From NCBI RefSeq assembly GCF_023006325.1, contig NZ_JAINDF010000002.1, positions 124,001 to 188,000 on the forward strand: a stretch of DNA of 64,000 nucleotides, in the 5' to 3' direction. Of the stretch, positions 16,279 through 26,670 are shown piece by piece. Made by a program: the position numbers and the translations under genes. Under the pieces are notes generated by a model. The model was not told where the DNA came from and searched no databases. It saw only the letters and a program-made list of their open reading frames with translations. How positions within the stretch are numbered: position 1 is the first letter of the stretch; each line of letters begins with the position of its first letter. This DNA comes from Kordiimonas marina (lineage in GTDB: Bacteria > Pseudomonadota > Alphaproteobacteria > Sphingomonadales > Kordiimonadaceae).

Positions 16279-16848
16279 TTACTCCTTACTGTCGCTCTCG
16301 AGGCTCTCGAGAATGATATTATTGTTGGTATAGACGCAGATATCGGCGGCGATGCCCATGGCCTTGCGGGCGATATCCTCAGCCGGCAGGTCCTGGTCAT
16401 AAAGCGCGCGCGCGGCGGCGAGCGCATAGTTGCCGCCCGAGCCGATGGCGACCACGCCGTGTTCGGGTTCCAAGACATCGCCGTTGCCGGTGACGACGAG
16501 GCTCACGTCCTTGTCGACCACGATCATCATCGCCTGAAGCTGCCTGAGGTATTTGTCCGTCCGCCAGTCCTTGGCGAGTTCGACACAGGCGCGGGCCAGT
16601 TGCCCGGGGTGGCGCTCAAGCTTGGCCTCGAGCCGTTCGAACAGGGTGAAGGCGTCGGCGGTCGCGCCCGCGAAGCCGGCCAGCACCTTGCCGCCGCCCA
16701 GGTGGCGCACCTTGCGCGCATTCGCCTTCATCACCGTGTCGCCGACCGAAACCTGGCCGTCGCCCGCGATGACGACCTTGCCGCCCTTGCGCACGCTGCA
16801 GATGGTGGTGGCGTGCCAGGTGGGGAGCTTGTCGTTGAATTGGGTCAT
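16279..16848 (-). CDS. hslV: ATP-dependent protease peptidase subunit HslV
   Basis: 189 aa. Proteasome-type threonine peptidase: the sequence [24 protein letters not shown] places the nucleophile Thr after a short propeptide, and [22 protein letters not shown] is typical. It forms the double hexamer capped by HslU. It is the first gene of the operon; a sigma-32-like promoter lies about 40-65 bp upstream. Confidence 0.97.
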   Translation of the reverse strand: MTQFNDKLPTWHATTICSVRKGGKVVIAGDGQVSVGDTVMKANARKVRHLGGGKVLAGFAGATADAFTLFERLEAKLERHPGQLARACVELAKDWRTDKYLRQLQAMMIVVDKDVSLVVTGNGDVLEPEHGVVAIGSGGNYALAAARALYDQDLPAEDIARKAMGIAADICVYTNNNIILESLESDSKE

Positions 16849-16885
16849 GGGAAACCTTCTTGTGTTTGTCTGAAGTCTGGTCTGG

Positions 16886-16914
16886 ATATATGGAGCCTGG
16901 GCGATATTCTCAAG
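16886..16914 (-). promoter_or_regulatory. Sigma-32-type promoter of hslVU
   Basis: The minus strand reads CTTGAGAA (16914-16907), then 13 bp, then CCATATAT (16893-16886), close to the heat-shock consensus CTTGAAA and CCCATnT. It lies between the hslV start and the end of the 16932 gene. Confidence 0.65.
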
Positions 16915-16931
16915 GGCCTGTTTCCCTGACG

Positions 16932-18473
16932 CTATTTCACCGCGATTTGTCTCCAGGCTGCCAATTGTGCTGTGTCCTGGTTATCGTTGGTAACTGGCAG
17001 GATATTGAAGGTGGCGGAATAGTTACTGAAACTCTTGCCGAATTTTTTGGAATTCTTATAGCTGTATCCAGTCGTAACCGTCTGCAACAGGAATGATTTT
17101 ACTCCTTTGTCGGAGGCAGCCTTTTGCGCCGCCCGCATTGTTTCTAGCCAGACACGATAAGCTCCCATGGGGTTATCATCGTGGACCTCAACTGTTAGCG
17201 TGCTGCCTGAATACGAATAGCTTCTTACTTTTGGAGAACCAAAGTAATATCCGGTGGTGAAATGTTCGAGTGGAATGGATGGCAAACCAAGAATGAAAGA
17301 GGTTTCCCAGTTGTTTGCATAAACATTGGAAATTTTGTCCACTGAGTGAGCGATTTTTTCTTTTAATTTGTCAGCTTTGTCATGGTCTCCCGCAGCCTCT
17401 GCTACTGCAGCCTCAAGCTTCATACAGCGCAGATTGGTACATACTAGCTGTTGTTTGGCCGCTATCGAAACCGCGCCCGGAATATCGCCGCGCTCTAGTT
17501 TATTGTATGCAGTTTCGAGCTTTACGTCTTCGTTGAAAGAATAGCTCTTGCTGATCCATAGGTGTCGATTAGCCAAGGAGGGATACTGAGCAAATACTTG
17601 CCTTTGCAGCGTCCTGGCCTTTTCTCCACTCATTTCGGGCGACAACATGCTCAATAATTGCGAGGCATTGTCAAAACGATGGGCCAGCCCTTCAGACCTG
17701 CTGTATGCGATCAGCAGATTACCAAGGTCATGGTGTAGTTCAGCGGAGCTTAGAGCATGGATCAATAGCTGACTTGCTTCGTCGGGACGTCCTTGGTTTT
17801 GGAGAATAAGAGCGAGGCTAATAAAGCCGTTATCCGAGGGACTGATCCGGAGTAGCCGTTGGTAGCCAATTATAACGTCATCAATGCTGTGAGCTTTGAA
17901 TGCAATATTTTCATATAGCATGTGCGCGAAAACGAAATCGGGATTGGCATTGGAAAAGGCGCGGGCCCGCTTGAGCCAAACAGGCGACCTCTTGTCGAAA
18001 TAGCCGACAAAAATGTCGAGAGCTTCGACAGTTTGTTGGCGTATGTGGGTTTCTAAGGGGTCATCGGGTACATTGGTGAGATTTTGCGCCTCGGCGAGAT
18101 CGGCCTTCATCTGCGTATAATTATGTGCTTCGTAATCCAGTTTAACCCGAGCAATGGCTACGGCATATCGCTGATCCGGGGTCAGCTTGTCCTTATATTG
18201 AGCTAGGAAGTGATCGCATGTTTTGGCTTTCTTGTAGAAAGCTGGCGGAGTTAGCTTTTGTGCTGGTTCTGTTGCGCTGAACAGACAGTCCCGGAGCGGT
18301 AGGTATTGGACGCTGGTGTTCACGGACGAGGGCTTTTCGTCTGGTAGGCCAGGGAATGATAGCTGGCCTTCAGGGTGATCATCGCCGGGTAGACGGCCTA
18401 TTTCCTGAGCAATGGCTGCGGAAGGCGCGCCAAGGATTCCTACAGCAAGTATAGCAATAAATAAGCTTTTCAT
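16932..18473 (-). CDS. Exported TPR-like hypothetical protein
   Basis: 513 aa from the ATG at 18473, preceded by AAGGGGG and followed by a clear signal peptide ([19 protein letters not shown]). The open frame continues far upstream antisense to hisB and hisH, but that part is not coding. The middle is alpha-helical with repeats of TPR style ([61 protein letters not shown]). The C-terminus has beta-rich sequence ([24 protein letters not shown]). No family was recognised. It is AT-richer than the hsl and his genes on either side, suggesting later insertion between them. Confidence 0.7.
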   Translation of the reverse strand: MKSLFIAILAVGILGAPSAAIAQEIGRLPGDDHPEGQLSFPGLPDEKPSSVNTSVQYLPLRDCLFSATEPAQKLTPPAFYKKAKTCDHFLAQYKDKLTPDQRYAVAIARVKLDYEAHNYTQMKADLAEAQNLTNVPDDPLETHIRQQTVEALDIFVGYFDKRSPVWLKRARAFSNANPDFVFAHMLYENIAFKAHSIDDVIIGYQRLLRISPSDNGFISLALILQNQGRPDEASQLLIHALSSAELHHDLGNLLIAYSRSEGLAHRFDNASQLLSMLSPEMSGEKARTLQRQVFAQYPSLANRHLWISKSYSFNEDVKLETAYNKLERGDIPGAVSIAAKQQLVCTNLRCMKLEAAVAEAAGDHDKADKLKEKIAHSVDKISNVYANNWETSFILGLPSIPLEHFTTGYYFGSPKVRSYSYSGSTLTVEVHDDNPMGAYRVWLETMRAAQKAASDKGVKSFLLQTVTTGYSYKNSKKFGKSFSNYSATFNILPVTNDNQDTAQLAAWRQIAVK

Positions 18474-18635
18474 CGGGGCCCCCTTCCCTGTCAAAACACG
18501 TAGGTTTATCAACTGTTTCAAAAGAAATTGTTCGTCTGATGCCCAGAATATGCTTATTAGCAAGGCTATCAACCGTTTTACCGGCCTTTTTTGTCCCATA
18601 ATGGGCAAGGTCGATAGGAAGCAGGAGCGAGAGAC

Positions 18636-19235
18636 ATGCGCATTGCCGCATATGACAGGAAAACCAAGGAGACGTCGATCGACGTCGCGCTCAATCTGGA
18701 TGGCACCGGTATCTACGATGTCCATACCGGTATTGGCTTCCTCGACCATATGCTGGAGCAGCTGTCGCGCCATTCGCTCATCGATATCGAACTCAAGTGC
18801 GAGGGCGACCTGCATATCGACGGCCACCACACCACGGAGGACTGCGGCATCGCGCTCGGCACCGCGGTGAAGAAGGCGCTGGGCGGGATGAAGGGTATTA
18901 CCCGTTACGCCAATGCCTATATCCCGATGGACGAAACGCTGACCCGCGCGGCGATCGATATTTCCGGCCGGCCGTTCCTGGTCTGGCGGGTGGAGTTCCC
19001 GCGCGACAAGATCGGTGAAATGGATACCGAGCTGTTCGAAGAATTCTTCCGCGCCTTCGCGTTCGCCGCCGGTGTGACGCTGCATGTGGAAAATCTCTAC
19101 GGCACCAACAGCCACCATATCATCGAAAGCTGTTTCAAGGCGCTGGCCCGCGCGCTGCGTGCCGCGGTCGAGATCGACCCGCGCAAGGCCGATGCGGTAC
19201 CCAGTACCAAAGGCACCCTGGGCGACAGCCTCTAA
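18636..19235 (+). CDS. hisB: Imidazoleglycerol-phosphate dehydratase
   Basis: 199 aa, the monofunctional length. Metal-binding motifs [12 protein letters not shown] (about residues 66-77) and the second copy [16 protein letters not shown] are present, as are [13 protein letters not shown] and the N-terminal [16 protein letters not shown]. Sixth step of histidine synthesis. The start overlies a good purine-rich site (GGAAGCAGGAGCGAGAG). First gene of hisBHAFE. Confidence 0.97.
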   Translation: MRIAAYDRKTKETSIDVALNLDGTGIYDVHTGIGFLDHMLEQLSRHSLIDIELKCEGDLHIDGHHTTEDCGIALGTAVKKALGGMKGITRYANAYIPMDETLTRAAIDISGRPFLVWRVEFPRDKIGEMDTELFEEFFRAFAFAAGVTLHVENLYGTNSHHIIESCFKALARALRAAVEIDPRKADAVPSTKGTLGDSL

Positions 19236-19253
19236 GCGACGACGGAGAGTGTG

Positions 19254-19910
19254 ATGAGTGAAACCGTCGCCATTATCGATTATGGCTCCGGCAACTTGCG
19301 GTCGGCAGAGAAGGCGCTGGCCCGTGCAGGCGTCGAAGCCGGCCTTGATAGCCGTATTATTGTAACCGACAAGCCGGACGTGGTGGCATCCGCCGACCGC
19401 GTCGTGCTGCCGGGCGTTGGCGCCTTCGGTGACTGCCGCCGTGGGCTTCTCGCCATCGATGGCCTCAAGGAGGCGATCCGCGAAGCGGTGCGGGTAAAGG
19501 GGCAACCCTTCCTCGGTATCTGTGTCGGGATGCACCTGATGGCGCGCGAGGGCCATGAACACGGCACCCACCAGGGCATGGGCTGGATCGACGGCGTGGT
19601 CGAGAAAATGGAACCTGCTGATGGGAGCCTCAAGATCCCCCACATGGGCTGGAACGAGATCGAGCTGACCGATGCGGGCCGCGCCCATCCGGTCGCTGGT
19701 GTCATCGAGCCCGGTGACCACGCCTATTTCGTCCATAGCTACCATATGGCGCTTGCCGACAAGTCGGCGCTATTGGCGACCACCGACTACGGCATGGCGG
19801 TCACCGCCATCGTGGGCGAGGGCAATATCATCGGCACCCAGTTCCACCCGGAAAAAAGCCAGAAGGTGGGGCTGAAACTGTTGCGTGCGTTTCTGGAGTG
19901 GCGGCCATGA
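19254..19910 (+). CDS. hisH: Imidazole glycerol phosphate synthase, glutaminase subunit
   Basis: 218 aa from the ATG at 19254 (GTG 19251 is too near the GGAGAG site). Class I amidotransferase: [13 protein letters not shown] at the N-terminus, nucleophile Cys in [10 protein letters not shown], and His/Glu in [13 protein letters not shown]. It supplies ammonia to HisF. The stop overlaps the hisA start (ATGA), indicating coupling. Confidence 0.96.
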   Translation: MSETVAIIDYGSGNLRSAEKALARAGVEAGLDSRIIVTDKPDVVASADRVVLPGVGAFGDCRRGLLAIDGLKEAIREAVRVKGQPFLGICVGMHLMAREGHEHGTHQGMGWIDGVVEKMEPADGSLKIPHMGWNEIELTDAGRAHPVAGVIEPGDHAYFVHSYHMALADKSALLATTDYGMAVTAIVGEGNIIGTQFHPEKSQKVGLKLLRAFLEWRP

Positions 19911-20641
19911 TTACCCTTTACCCCGCAATCGACCTCAAGGACGGCAACTGCGTGCGCCTCTTCAAGGGCGACATGGACGCGGCTACTGTTTTCAATGACG
20001 ATCCGGCAGCGCAAGCCGAAGCCTTCGTGCAGGCAGGCTGCCCGTGGCTGCACCTTGTCGACCTCAATGGCGCTTTCGCGGGTGAGCCGGTCAACGCCGC
20101 GCCTGTGGAAGCGATCCTTAGCCGCGTCGATGTGCCGGTGCAGCTCGGCGGTGGTATCCGCGATATCGCGACGATGGAACGCTGGCTCGCCGCCGGTATC
20201 TCACGGCTTATCCTCGGCACGCTCGCGGTGAAGAACCCCGCGCTTGTCAAGGAAGCCTGCCACCTGTTCCCGGGCAAGATCGCCGTCGGTATCGACGCCA
20301 AGGGCGGTATGGTCGCGGTGGAAGGCTGGGCCGAAGCCAGTGAACTCGAGGTGACCGAACTCGCGCGTCAGTTTGAGGACGCGGGCGTGGCCGCGATCAT
20401 CCATACCGACATTGACCGGGACGGCACGCTCACGGGCGTAAACGCCGAAGCGTCCTCCGCGCTCGCGGAGGCGGTCAGCATTCCGGTGATCGCCTCGGGC
20501 GGCGTGAAGGACCTTGAGGACATCCGCCGCGTGGTCGCCGCAGGCAACCTTGAAGGCGTGATCACCGGCCGGGCGATTTACGACGGCGGCATGGACCTCC
20601 ACGCGGCCCTCAAGATCGCGGCAGGAGAAGGTGAATGCTGA
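19907..20641 (+). CDS. hisA: ProFAR isomerase
   Basis: 244 aa from the ATG at 19907, with TGGAG 8 bp upstream. A (beta/alpha)8 barrel with the paired phosphate sites LGGGIRD and [12 protein letters not shown]; the catalytic Asp pair is in AIDLKDG and [12 protein letters not shown]. Fourth dedicated step of histidine synthesis. It overlaps hisF by 7 bp. Confidence 0.97.
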   Translation: MITLYPAIDLKDGNCVRLFKGDMDAATVFNDDPAAQAEAFVQAGCPWLHLVDLNGAFAGEPVNAAPVEAILSRVDVPVQLGGGIRDIATMERWLAAGISRLILGTLAVKNPALVKEACHLFPGKIAVGIDAKGGMVAVEGWAEASELEVTELARQFEDAGVAAIIHTDIDRDGTLTGVNAEASSALAEAVSIPVIASGGVKDLEDIRRVVAAGNLEGVITGRAIYDGGMDLHAALKIAAGEGEC

Positions 20642-21399
20642 AAGCACGCATTATCCCTTGTCTTGACGTTAAAGACGGCCGTGTTGTGAAGGGCGTAAAT
20701 TTTGTCGACCTCAAGGACGCGGGTGACCCGGTCGAGCAGGCGCGGGTGTATGATGCCGCGGGCGCCGACGAACTCACCTTCCTCGACATCACCGCGAGCC
20801 ACGAAAAACGGGATATCCTGCTGGATGTGGTGAGCCGCACGGCCGAGGCCTGCTTCATGCCGCTGACCGTCGGCGGCGGCGTGCGCACCGAAGAAGATGT
20901 GCGCAAGCTGTTGCTCGCGGGCGCCGACAAGGTTTCGCTGATGACCGCGGCGGTCAAGAACCCGGACATCGTCCGGCAGCTCGCCGAGAAATTCGGCTCC
21001 CAGTGCATTGTTGTCGCGGTGGACGCCAAGGAAGTGGCGCCCGGTAAGTGGGAGGTTTTCACCCACGGTGGCCGCACGCCCACCGGCATTGATGCTGTGG
21101 AATATTCCAAACAGGTGGCCGCGCTGGGTGCGGGTGAAATTCTGCTGACCAGCATGGACCGGGACGGCACGCGTGAGGGCTTCAACATTCCGCTCACGCG
21201 CGCGATTTCGGACGCGGTGTCGGTGCCGGTGATCGCCTCGGGCGGTGTCGGCACGCTCGACCATCTGGTCGAAGGTATCAGGGACGGCCACGCCTCGGCG
21301 GTGCTGGCGGCGTCCATTTTCCATTTCGGCGACTATTCGATCGCCGAAGCCAAGGCCCATATGATCCGGGCCGGAATCCCGATGCGGGAGATTGACTGA
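20635..21399 (+). CDS. hisF: Imidazole glycerol phosphate synthase, cyclase subunit
   Basis: 254 aa. A barrel beginning [21 protein letters not shown], with LTVGGGVRT and the catalytic Asp in [11 protein letters not shown]. It works as a heterodimer with HisH, and a 1-bp overlap links it to hisE. Confidence 0.97.
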   Translation: MLKARIIPCLDVKDGRVVKGVNFVDLKDAGDPVEQARVYDAAGADELTFLDITASHEKRDILLDVVSRTAEACFMPLTVGGGVRTEEDVRKLLLAGADKVSLMTAAVKNPDIVRQLAEKFGSQCIVVAVDAKEVAPGKWEVFTHGGRTPTGIDAVEYSKQVAALGAGEILLTSMDRDGTREGFNIPLTRAISDAVSVPVIASGGVGTLDHLVEGIRDGHASAVLAASIFHFGDYSIAEAKAHMIRAGIPMREID

Positions 21400-21725
21400 T
21401 GACCGACCGATTGGACACCCTCCGCCGTCTTGAGGCCCTGCTGGCTGAACGTAAAAACGCCGACCCGGACACCAGCTATGTCGCCAAGCTCTACAAGAAA
21501 GGCGACCGCAAGATCGCCCAGAAGGTGGGCGAGGAAGCGGTCGAGATCGCCATGGCGGTGGCGATGGATGACCAGGACGGCATTGTGGGCGAAGGCGCGG
21601 ACCTTCTGTTCCACCTGATGGTTCTCCTTGAAGCCCGCGGCCTGACGCTCGGCGATATCGCCGACGAGCTTGCCCGCCGTGAAGGCCTGTCCGGCCTCGT
21701 CGAAAAGGCATCCCGCCCAGACTGA
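21399..21725 (+). CDS. hisE: Phosphoribosyl-ATP pyrophosphatase
   Basis: 108 aa. An all-alpha MazG-like fold with [27 protein letters not shown] and the acidic metal site [17 protein letters not shown]. Second step of the pathway; HisI must be elsewhere. Last gene of the block. No clear terminator was seen in the 59-bp gap before the convergent chemoreceptor gene. Confidence 0.96.
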   Translation: MTDRLDTLRRLEALLAERKNADPDTSYVAKLYKKGDRKIAQKVGEEAVEIAMAVAMDDQDGIVGEGADLLFHLMVLLEARGLTLGDIADELARREGLSGLVEKASRPD

Positions 21726-21784
21726 AACCCGGCAGGGGGTAAGCCTGGGTCCGAATCTGGGCGGTGCAGGATGCGCGGCGCTTT

Positions 21785-23128
21785 CTAGCGCGCCACGCCT
21801 TCCAGAAATTTGTCCACCGAGGTATTCAGCTGTTCTGTCAGCATTTGCAGGTGGCCTGTTGCTTCTAAGACTTCCGCGGCGTTGCCCTGGTTCTTCTGGG
21901 TGAAGCTGGACACAAGCGCGATGCTGCTGGAGACATCCTGCGTGCCGCGCGCGGCCTCCTGAACATTCTGGGCGATCTCGTGGGTCGCGGCGGTCTGCTC
22001 CCGCACGGTATGGGCGATCTGGCCGGAAATCTGGCCTACCGATTCGATGGTTTCCGCGACCGATTTGATCGAGTTCACGGTGGCGTCCGTTGCGGTCTGC
22101 ATGCCGGCGATCTGCTCGTCGATCTCCTCGGTTGCGCGCGCGGTTTCCTGCGCCAGGCTTTTTACTTCGCTGGCGACGACGGCGAAGCCGCGCCCGGCAT
22201 CGCCCGCCCGCGCGGCCTCGATGGTGGCATTGAGCGCCAGCAGGTTGGTCTGCGCGGCGATATTCTGGATCAGGCTGACCACCTTGCCGATGCGCTCGGC
22301 GGCTGCGCTGAGCGAGGTGATGTCCTCATTGGTGGTGCGCACCTGTTCGACCGCGCGGTCGGTCGAGCTGGCCGATTGTTGGACCTGGCGTTCGATTTCC
22401 TGCAGCGATGCCGACATTTCCTCAGCTGCGGCCGCGACGGTGCGGACGCTGGTCGAGGCTTCCTCGGATGCGGCGGCCACCGCGACGGTCTGCTGTTCGC
22501 CGTCCTGGGCGTTTTCCGCGACGATTTCGGCGATGGATTTCAATTGCCCGACCGAGGTCGCGACCCCGGCGAGGGACTGACGCACCTCATCTACGAACGA
22601 AAGCGAAGCTTCGAGCGTGGCCCTTTGTTCGTGGGTCATGGCCTCGAAATAGACGCTGATCGCCATGTCCATGTCCAGATAGATGGCGCGGGTGATGGCC
22701 GTGTTGGCAAGCGCCGCGCGCTCCAGGTCATTATGATACTTTCGGAACATGATCTGGCAGATTTTGCCAAGCACGAAACTGTAGGCGGCCAGATACCAGC
22801 GGGGTTCAAGCCCGATGCGGTTGTGGGCGAGGCCGATGCGTTTGACGCTTTGGAAATAGCTGTCATTGAAGCGGTCGCACATGAGGCTCCGCCAGTGGTT
22901 ATGCTGTGCTTTCTTCAGGCGTGGCAGGCGGGCCGTGTCGCCAATGATGGCGGCAAGCCCGGGTACGCGCATCACATGCTCATAGAAACTGTCCAAAATG
23001 TCCGGTAGCGCCGGTTCTATGGCTTCCCACAGTTCCGGCAATATGGCGATATGATCTTCGCCGACGGCCAGGAAGGCCAGCCTGTTTTCCCTGTCGAATT
23101 CATCCAATTTTTCTCTCCCTAACCGCAC
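21785..23128 (-). CDS. Globin-coupled (HemAT-like) chemotaxis transducer
   Basis: 447 aa with no membrane segment. Residues about 10-175 form a sensor globin/protoglobin domain ([50 protein letters not shown], the latter containing the expected proximal His). The second half is a chemoreceptor signalling domain with the hairpin tip [36 protein letters not shown]. Such proteins sense O2 or other gases through haem and steer CheA. No CheA or CheW gene is in the window. Two sensory genes on the same strand follow upstream. Confidence 0.9.
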   Translation of the reverse strand: MRLGREKLDEFDRENRLAFLAVGEDHIAILPELWEAIEPALPDILDSFYEHVMRVPGLAAIIGDTARLPRLKKAQHNHWRSLMCDRFNDSYFQSVKRIGLAHNRIGLEPRWYLAAYSFVLGKICQIMFRKYHNDLERAALANTAITRAIYLDMDMAISVYFEAMTHEQRATLEASLSFVDEVRQSLAGVATSVGQLKSIAEIVAENAQDGEQQTVAVAAASEEASTSVRTVAAAAEEMSASLQEIERQVQQSASSTDRAVEQVRTTNEDITSLSAAAERIGKVVSLIQNIAAQTNLLALNATIEAARAGDAGRGFAVVASEVKSLAQETARATEEIDEQIAGMQTATDATVNSIKSVAETIESVGQISGQIAHTVREQTAATHEIAQNVQEAARGTQDVSSSIALVSSFTQKNQGNAAEVLEATGHLQMLTEQLNTSVDKFLEGVAR

Positions 23129-23183
23129 CCATGGTGATCGCTGCTCTGTGTCAGCTTTGAAAAGGGGCGGGTGCCTGTTTCTA

Positions 23184-24749
23184 TTATGGTGGTCCTATGG
23201 TTCGTGATGGGGGAAAGTCTACGAAAACGGTCGTGCCTTGGCCGGGGTCGCTTTCGATGGTGAGGTCTGCTTCGTGCAGGTCGCAATAGGCCTTGGCCAT
23301 GCTGAGACCGAGGCCAAGCCCGCCCTGATATTGGCTCTTGAGCGGGCTATGGAGTTTGGTGAATTTCTTGATGGCATCTTCGATGCGGTTTTTTTCCATG
23401 CCGCAGCCATTGTCGGCGACCGAAACGCGGACACCGCCGTCGTCGCGTTCATAGGCATCCACATGCACCCAGCCGCCGCTGTCGGTGAATTTGATGCTGT
23501 TGACGATCAGGTTGAGCAGCACTTGTTTTATACGCAGGGCGTCGCCGGTTACCCGGGGCAGGGCCGGGGCGATCTTGGTCCGGAGGATGACACCCCTTTC
23601 GTTGGCCCGGCCGTTGGCCATGGTTTGGACGGCATGGATGACGTTCTCGAGGTCGACGTCGTCTTCATGCAGGTCGACGATGCCGAGGTCGACCTTGGAC
23701 ATTTCCAGAATGTCTTCCACAAGTTCGCTCAGATGGGTACCCGCCATGTTGATGTCACCGGCATATTCCTCGATCTTGTCGAAGGCGGCGTCGGTTTTCG
23801 GCAGGGTCGCGATCAGGCTCGAATAGCCGATTACGGCGTTGAGCGGCGTTCTGAGTTCATGGCTCAGGTTGGCGAGAAATTCGCTTTTCGAGCGGTTGGC
23901 CTCGGTCTCGCGGATCAGCGCGGAGGCCATCTGTTCCTGCAGGCTCTCGCTTTCGGTGATGTCCTGTACTGATCCGATCATCAGGCGCGGCTTGCCATCC
24001 TTGTCCATCTGGGCTTTACCGATTTCCCGGACGGTGCGGATTTCACCGTCGGGCCGGACGATACGGTGGTTGATGTCATAGCGCTCCGCCGGGTCCTCAA
24101 GCGACCGCGCGACCGCGGCTTCCACCGCGGCACGGTCGTCCGGATGGATGAAACTCAGGAAGATGTCGTAGGTGGGCGTCAGGACTTGCGGCTCCATCCC
24201 GAAAATGCGGTAGACCTCATCGGACCAGAAAAGCTCGCCATTGGCGATCTGCCAGTCCCAGCTGCCGATCTGGGCCAACTGCTGGGCGAGGACGAACCGT
24301 TCCTCGGCGCGCTCCAGCTGTTCCAGCGATTGCTTGAGCTTGATTTCCCGGTCCACCACATATTGGAGCGCGGTCTTCAAGGGCGACAGGTCGGTCAGGA
24401 TCACGCCGAAATAAAGCTGGCCGTCCACCATCTTGCGGCTGATGGTGGCGCCGACCTCATAGATATGATCCCCCTTGCCCAGAAGCGGCACGGTCCCGCG
24501 CCGGCTCATCAGATAGGTTTCCTGGCCGCTGTCGACGAAACTTTTGAAAAGTCCGGCGTGGGCGGCCCGGCGCTGTTTCGGGATCAGCATATCGATCGAC
24601 ATGCCGATCAGGTCTTCCCGGTCATAGCCGGTCAGGTCCCGGGCGCCATTGTTGGCAAAAACGATATTGCCATCGGCGGTTACGACCAGAAAAGCGTCCT
24701 GGGCGATATCGATCAGCTCGGAGATCAGCGGTTGCAGGCCTTGTGTCAT
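23184..24749 (-). CDS. PAS-domain sensor histidine kinase (cytoplasmic)
   Basis: 521 aa with no transmembrane segment. The first PAS (about residues 10-120) has [28 protein letters not shown]. The second, PAS-PAC (about 150-275), has [26 protein letters not shown] and ends in [10 protein letters not shown] coiled linker leads to HisKA ([21 protein letters not shown]) and HATPase ([36 protein letters not shown]). There is no receiver or adjacent response regulator. It sits between a gas-sensing chemoreceptor and a Crp/Fnr gene, which suggests redox or energy sensing, but no cofactor site can be read. Confidence 0.9.
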   Translation of the reverse strand: MTQGLQPLISELIDIAQDAFLVVTADGNIVFANNGARDLTGYDREDLIGMSIDMLIPKQRRAAHAGLFKSFVDSGQETYLMSRRGTVPLLGKGDHIYEVGATISRKMVDGQLYFGVILTDLSPLKTALQYVVDREIKLKQSLEQLERAEERFVLAQQLAQIGSWDWQIANGELFWSDEVYRIFGMEPQVLTPTYDIFLSFIHPDDRAAVEAAVARSLEDPAERYDINHRIVRPDGEIRTVREIGKAQMDKDGKPRLMIGSVQDITESESLQEQMASALIRETEANRSKSEFLANLSHELRTPLNAVIGYSSLIATLPKTDAAFDKIEEYAGDINMAGTHLSELVEDILEMSKVDLGIVDLHEDDVDLENVIHAVQTMANGRANERGVILRTKIAPALPRVTGDALRIKQVLLNLIVNSIKFTDSGGWVHVDAYERDDGGVRVSVADNGCGMEKNRIEDAIKKFTKLHSPLKSQYQGGLGLGLSMAKAYCDLHEADLTIESDPGQGTTVFVDFPPSRTIGPP

Positions 24750-24804
24750 GCAGTGCCCCCGCCTTGATGGGCAGCTATATGCTGGCTGACCTTGAAAGGA
24801 TACA

Positions 24805-25488
24805 TCACCCCGCGCATGGCAACATCGCTTTCAGGTCCCGGATGGCGTTTCTCAGGAACTCGGCATCATTGATCAGCAGGGTATCCCCATCCTTGAGGAA
24901 GTATCCCGCGGCGCACAGGTCGCCCAAGGTCCGGCTGACCTGGGCTTTCGACAGGCCGGAAACCAGGCTCAAGTGCGTTTGGGTCATGGCAAGTGGAATT
25001 GGTTCGCCTGCAACAGGCATAATATTGTTGCCGTGGGTCCTGATCCAGATTTCGGCGATCAGGGCGGTCAGTTTAGCGGTGGCATCGCCAAAATTGGTGA
25101 CTGTCCCGCGCATCCCGCAGTGGAGGACATTCTGTCTCAGCGCCCTCAGGATCCATTCCTGGTTCTCGGGGCGGTCCTGAAGCCACGCCAGGATGGTTTT
25201 CCGCGGGACGGACGTTACCGTTGTTCTGGAAAGCGCGATCATGTCCACCTTGATCTCGCCTGGGATCAGGGCGAAGGCAGGGGCATAGTCCCCCGGGACA
25301 AAGATTTGTGGGCAAAAAATGCGGCCGCAGGGCAGATTGGCCGTGGTGGCCAGACAGCCTTCGCGGACAAGATAGAGCGACCCAAGCGGTTGATGCCGTG
25401 AGGCAATCTTTGACCGCTTTTCGAAACGCTCGATCCGTCCAGAATCCGTTATGACACGTTCTAGAGTAATGTTCCGCTCGTCCAGCAT
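24805..25488 (-). CDS. Crp/Fnr family transcriptional regulator
   Basis: 227 aa. The N-terminal effector domain is of cNMP-binding type (SLYLVREGCLATTANLPCGR, then FVPGDYAPAFAL) without an N-terminal Fe-S Cys cluster. The C-terminal winged helix has TQTHLSLVSGLSKAQVSRTLGDLCAAGYFL; the recognition helix (KAQVSRTL) differs from the FNR ExxSR pattern, so a different operator is expected. Palindromes within 95-160 bp upstream are candidate autoregulatory sites. Confidence 0.88.
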   Translation of the reverse strand: MLDERNITLERVITDSGRIERFEKRSKIASRHQPLGSLYLVREGCLATTANLPCGRIFCPQIFVPGDYAPAFALIPGEIKVDMIALSRTTVTSVPRKTILAWLQDRPENQEWILRALRQNVLHCGMRGTVTNFGDATAKLTALIAEIWIRTHGNNIMPVAGEPIPLAMTQTHLSLVSGLSKAQVSRTLGDLCAAGYFLKDGDTLLINDAEFLRNAIRDLKAMLPCAG

Positions 25489-25582
25489 AGACCCCCGCTT
25501 CCATGCCTCGATTCCCCCGCTATTTTACAAGCCAACCTGTAACTAAGCTCTTAACAGCCCTAGCGATATCGGCGGCTCATCG

Positions 25583-25645
25583 TATGCAACAATCATAGAA
25601 TTTTGATATTTCAAAACCAGCGCTATGTCGTTGCATATGCAACAA
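25583..25645. promoter_or_regulatory. Cluster of palindromes upstream of the 24805 regulator
   Basis: The 10-mer TATGCAACAA occurs at 25583 and again at 25636, 53 bp apart. The second copy lies in the perfect palindrome GTTGCATATGCAAC (25630-25643). Between them TTTTGA-TATT-TCAAAA (25601-25616) is also palindromic. No other gene lies between the regulator start (25488) and tRNA-Ser. Confidence 0.5.
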
Positions 25646-25764
25646 AGTGATCACATTCTGCCAGCGGGACGGGAATTATTGTCGGGGTGGGGGTATTTGT
25701 CGCTCATCCTGCGTTTTCGCGGCCAGCGAGGCTGGGGAAATTAGGATATTTTTTCCAGGATGAA

Positions 25765-25853
25765 TGGCGGAGCCGGAGGGATTCGAACCCTCGAGGGGCA
25801 GGACCCCAACACGCTTTCCAGGCGTGCGCCTTAAACCGCTCGGCCACGGCTCC
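25765..25853 (-). tRNA. tRNA-Ser (anticodon GGA)
   Basis: The minus strand shows acceptor CGGCTCC paired within GGAGCCG, D arm TGGCCGAGCGGTTTAAGGC, anticodon stem ACGCC-TGGAAA-GCGT with GGA, the long class II variable arm (TTGGGGTCCTGCCCCTCGA), T-loop GGTTCGAATCC, discriminator G and encoded CCA. Confidence 0.97.
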
Positions 25854-26243
25854 GTTCGAGAGAGCATACCAAGCCAGCCCCATAGGGGCGCTCAGCTGCG
25901 GGGCGCACTATAGCTATCCTGATCCCGATGGCAAGAGGGAAATACAGCTACACCGGAATTCTGCGCCGGAATTCTGCATCGGAATTCCGCATCGGGGAAA
26001 GCCCGGTAGGGGCCGGGTGTTAATCATCTATCGCGTCTATAGTGCTACTTTCAGGCGCAACCCGGTTTGACAGATTGGAAAATAGGCTAGATTACCGAGG
26101 GGAACCCGTGCTCGGGGGTCGACAGGCTGCCGGAAATAGTGCAGGTAACCTTAATGATAAATTAACCATAATTCTTATCAGTGTCTTTACCTGCGTTTCA
26201 TATCATACGCTGGTGTCCGGTAAGAGAAACGGGGAGAATACGC
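25854..26243. other. 390-bp gene-free stretch before the TonB-domain gene
   Basis: It contains the 13-bp tandem repeats (25954-25992) and an AT-rich leader at about 26150-26200 that probably includes the promoter of the 26244 gene. Short open frames here have no ribosome sites or recognisable sequence. Confidence 0.6.
25954..25992 (+). repeat. Three 13-bp tandem repeats (CGGAATTCTGC core)
   Basis: CGGAATTC begins at 25954, 25967 and 25980, with the following bases TGCGC, TGCAT and CGCAT; a degenerate fourth unit (CGGGGAAAGC) starts at 25993 in the same phase. GGAATTCC in the third unit is itself palindromic. Confidence 0.85.
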
Positions 26244-26636
26244 ATGATTCAAAGGGTAACGGCAGGCCTGGCTGTCAGGCGTGCTATCGCCGCCGCGATG
26301 GTCGTTTTGGTGACAGGCTTTACCATGTCGATGCCTGCGCGCGCCGACGCAATGTCCGATTGGCGCCATAAACTTGTCCAAAAAATTGGTCACGCCCACA
26401 TTTACCCGCGTGCTGCAATTGCACGTGAGATCGAGGGTGTCGCCAAGGTAAAAGTCACGATCGACCGTGACGGCAAGATCACTAATTATGAAGTGGTGGA
26501 AGCGACGGGGCAAAGCGTCCTCGATAACGTAATCCCCAAAATCATGAAAAAGCTGGATCCGCTGCCCAAGCCGCCGGCAAGCCTGTCGGATGCGAACCTG
26601 ACGTTCGTTATTCCGTTTGCCTGGCGTTTGCGCTAA
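26244..26636 (+). CDS. TonB C-terminal-domain periplasmic protein
   Basis: 130 aa from the ATG at 26244 with GGGGAGA upstream. A signal peptide is evident (about residues 1-34, ending MSMPARADA). Residues about 50-125 match the TonB C-terminal fold: YPRAAIAREIEGVAKVKVTIDRDGKITNYEVVEATG, then LDPLPKPP. There is no proline-rich spanner or membrane anchor, so it is not a complete TonB; a periplasmic TonB/TolA-like adaptor is likelier. Monocistronic, with a terminator directly after it. Confidence 0.8.
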   Translation: MIQRVTAGLAVRRAIAAAMVVLVTGFTMSMPARADAMSDWRHKLVQKIGHAHIYPRAAIAREIEGVAKVKVTIDRDGKITNYEVVEATGQSVLDNVIPKIMKKLDPLPKPPASLSDANLTFVIPFAWRLR

Positions 26637-26670
26637 CGCAGCCAGTATATATATAGCGATCTGATGTGAA

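Noticed and set aside
18474-19745. Long minus-strand extension upstream of the 16932 gene (open frame to 19745)
   Set aside because: It lies antisense to hisB and hisH; a signal peptide and ribosome site mark the real start at 18473.
25954-25992. CGGAATTC repeats considered as a CRISPR or an iteron origin
   Set aside because: Units are contiguous with no variable spacers, only three to four copies, and no cas, rep or dnaA-box cluster lies nearby.
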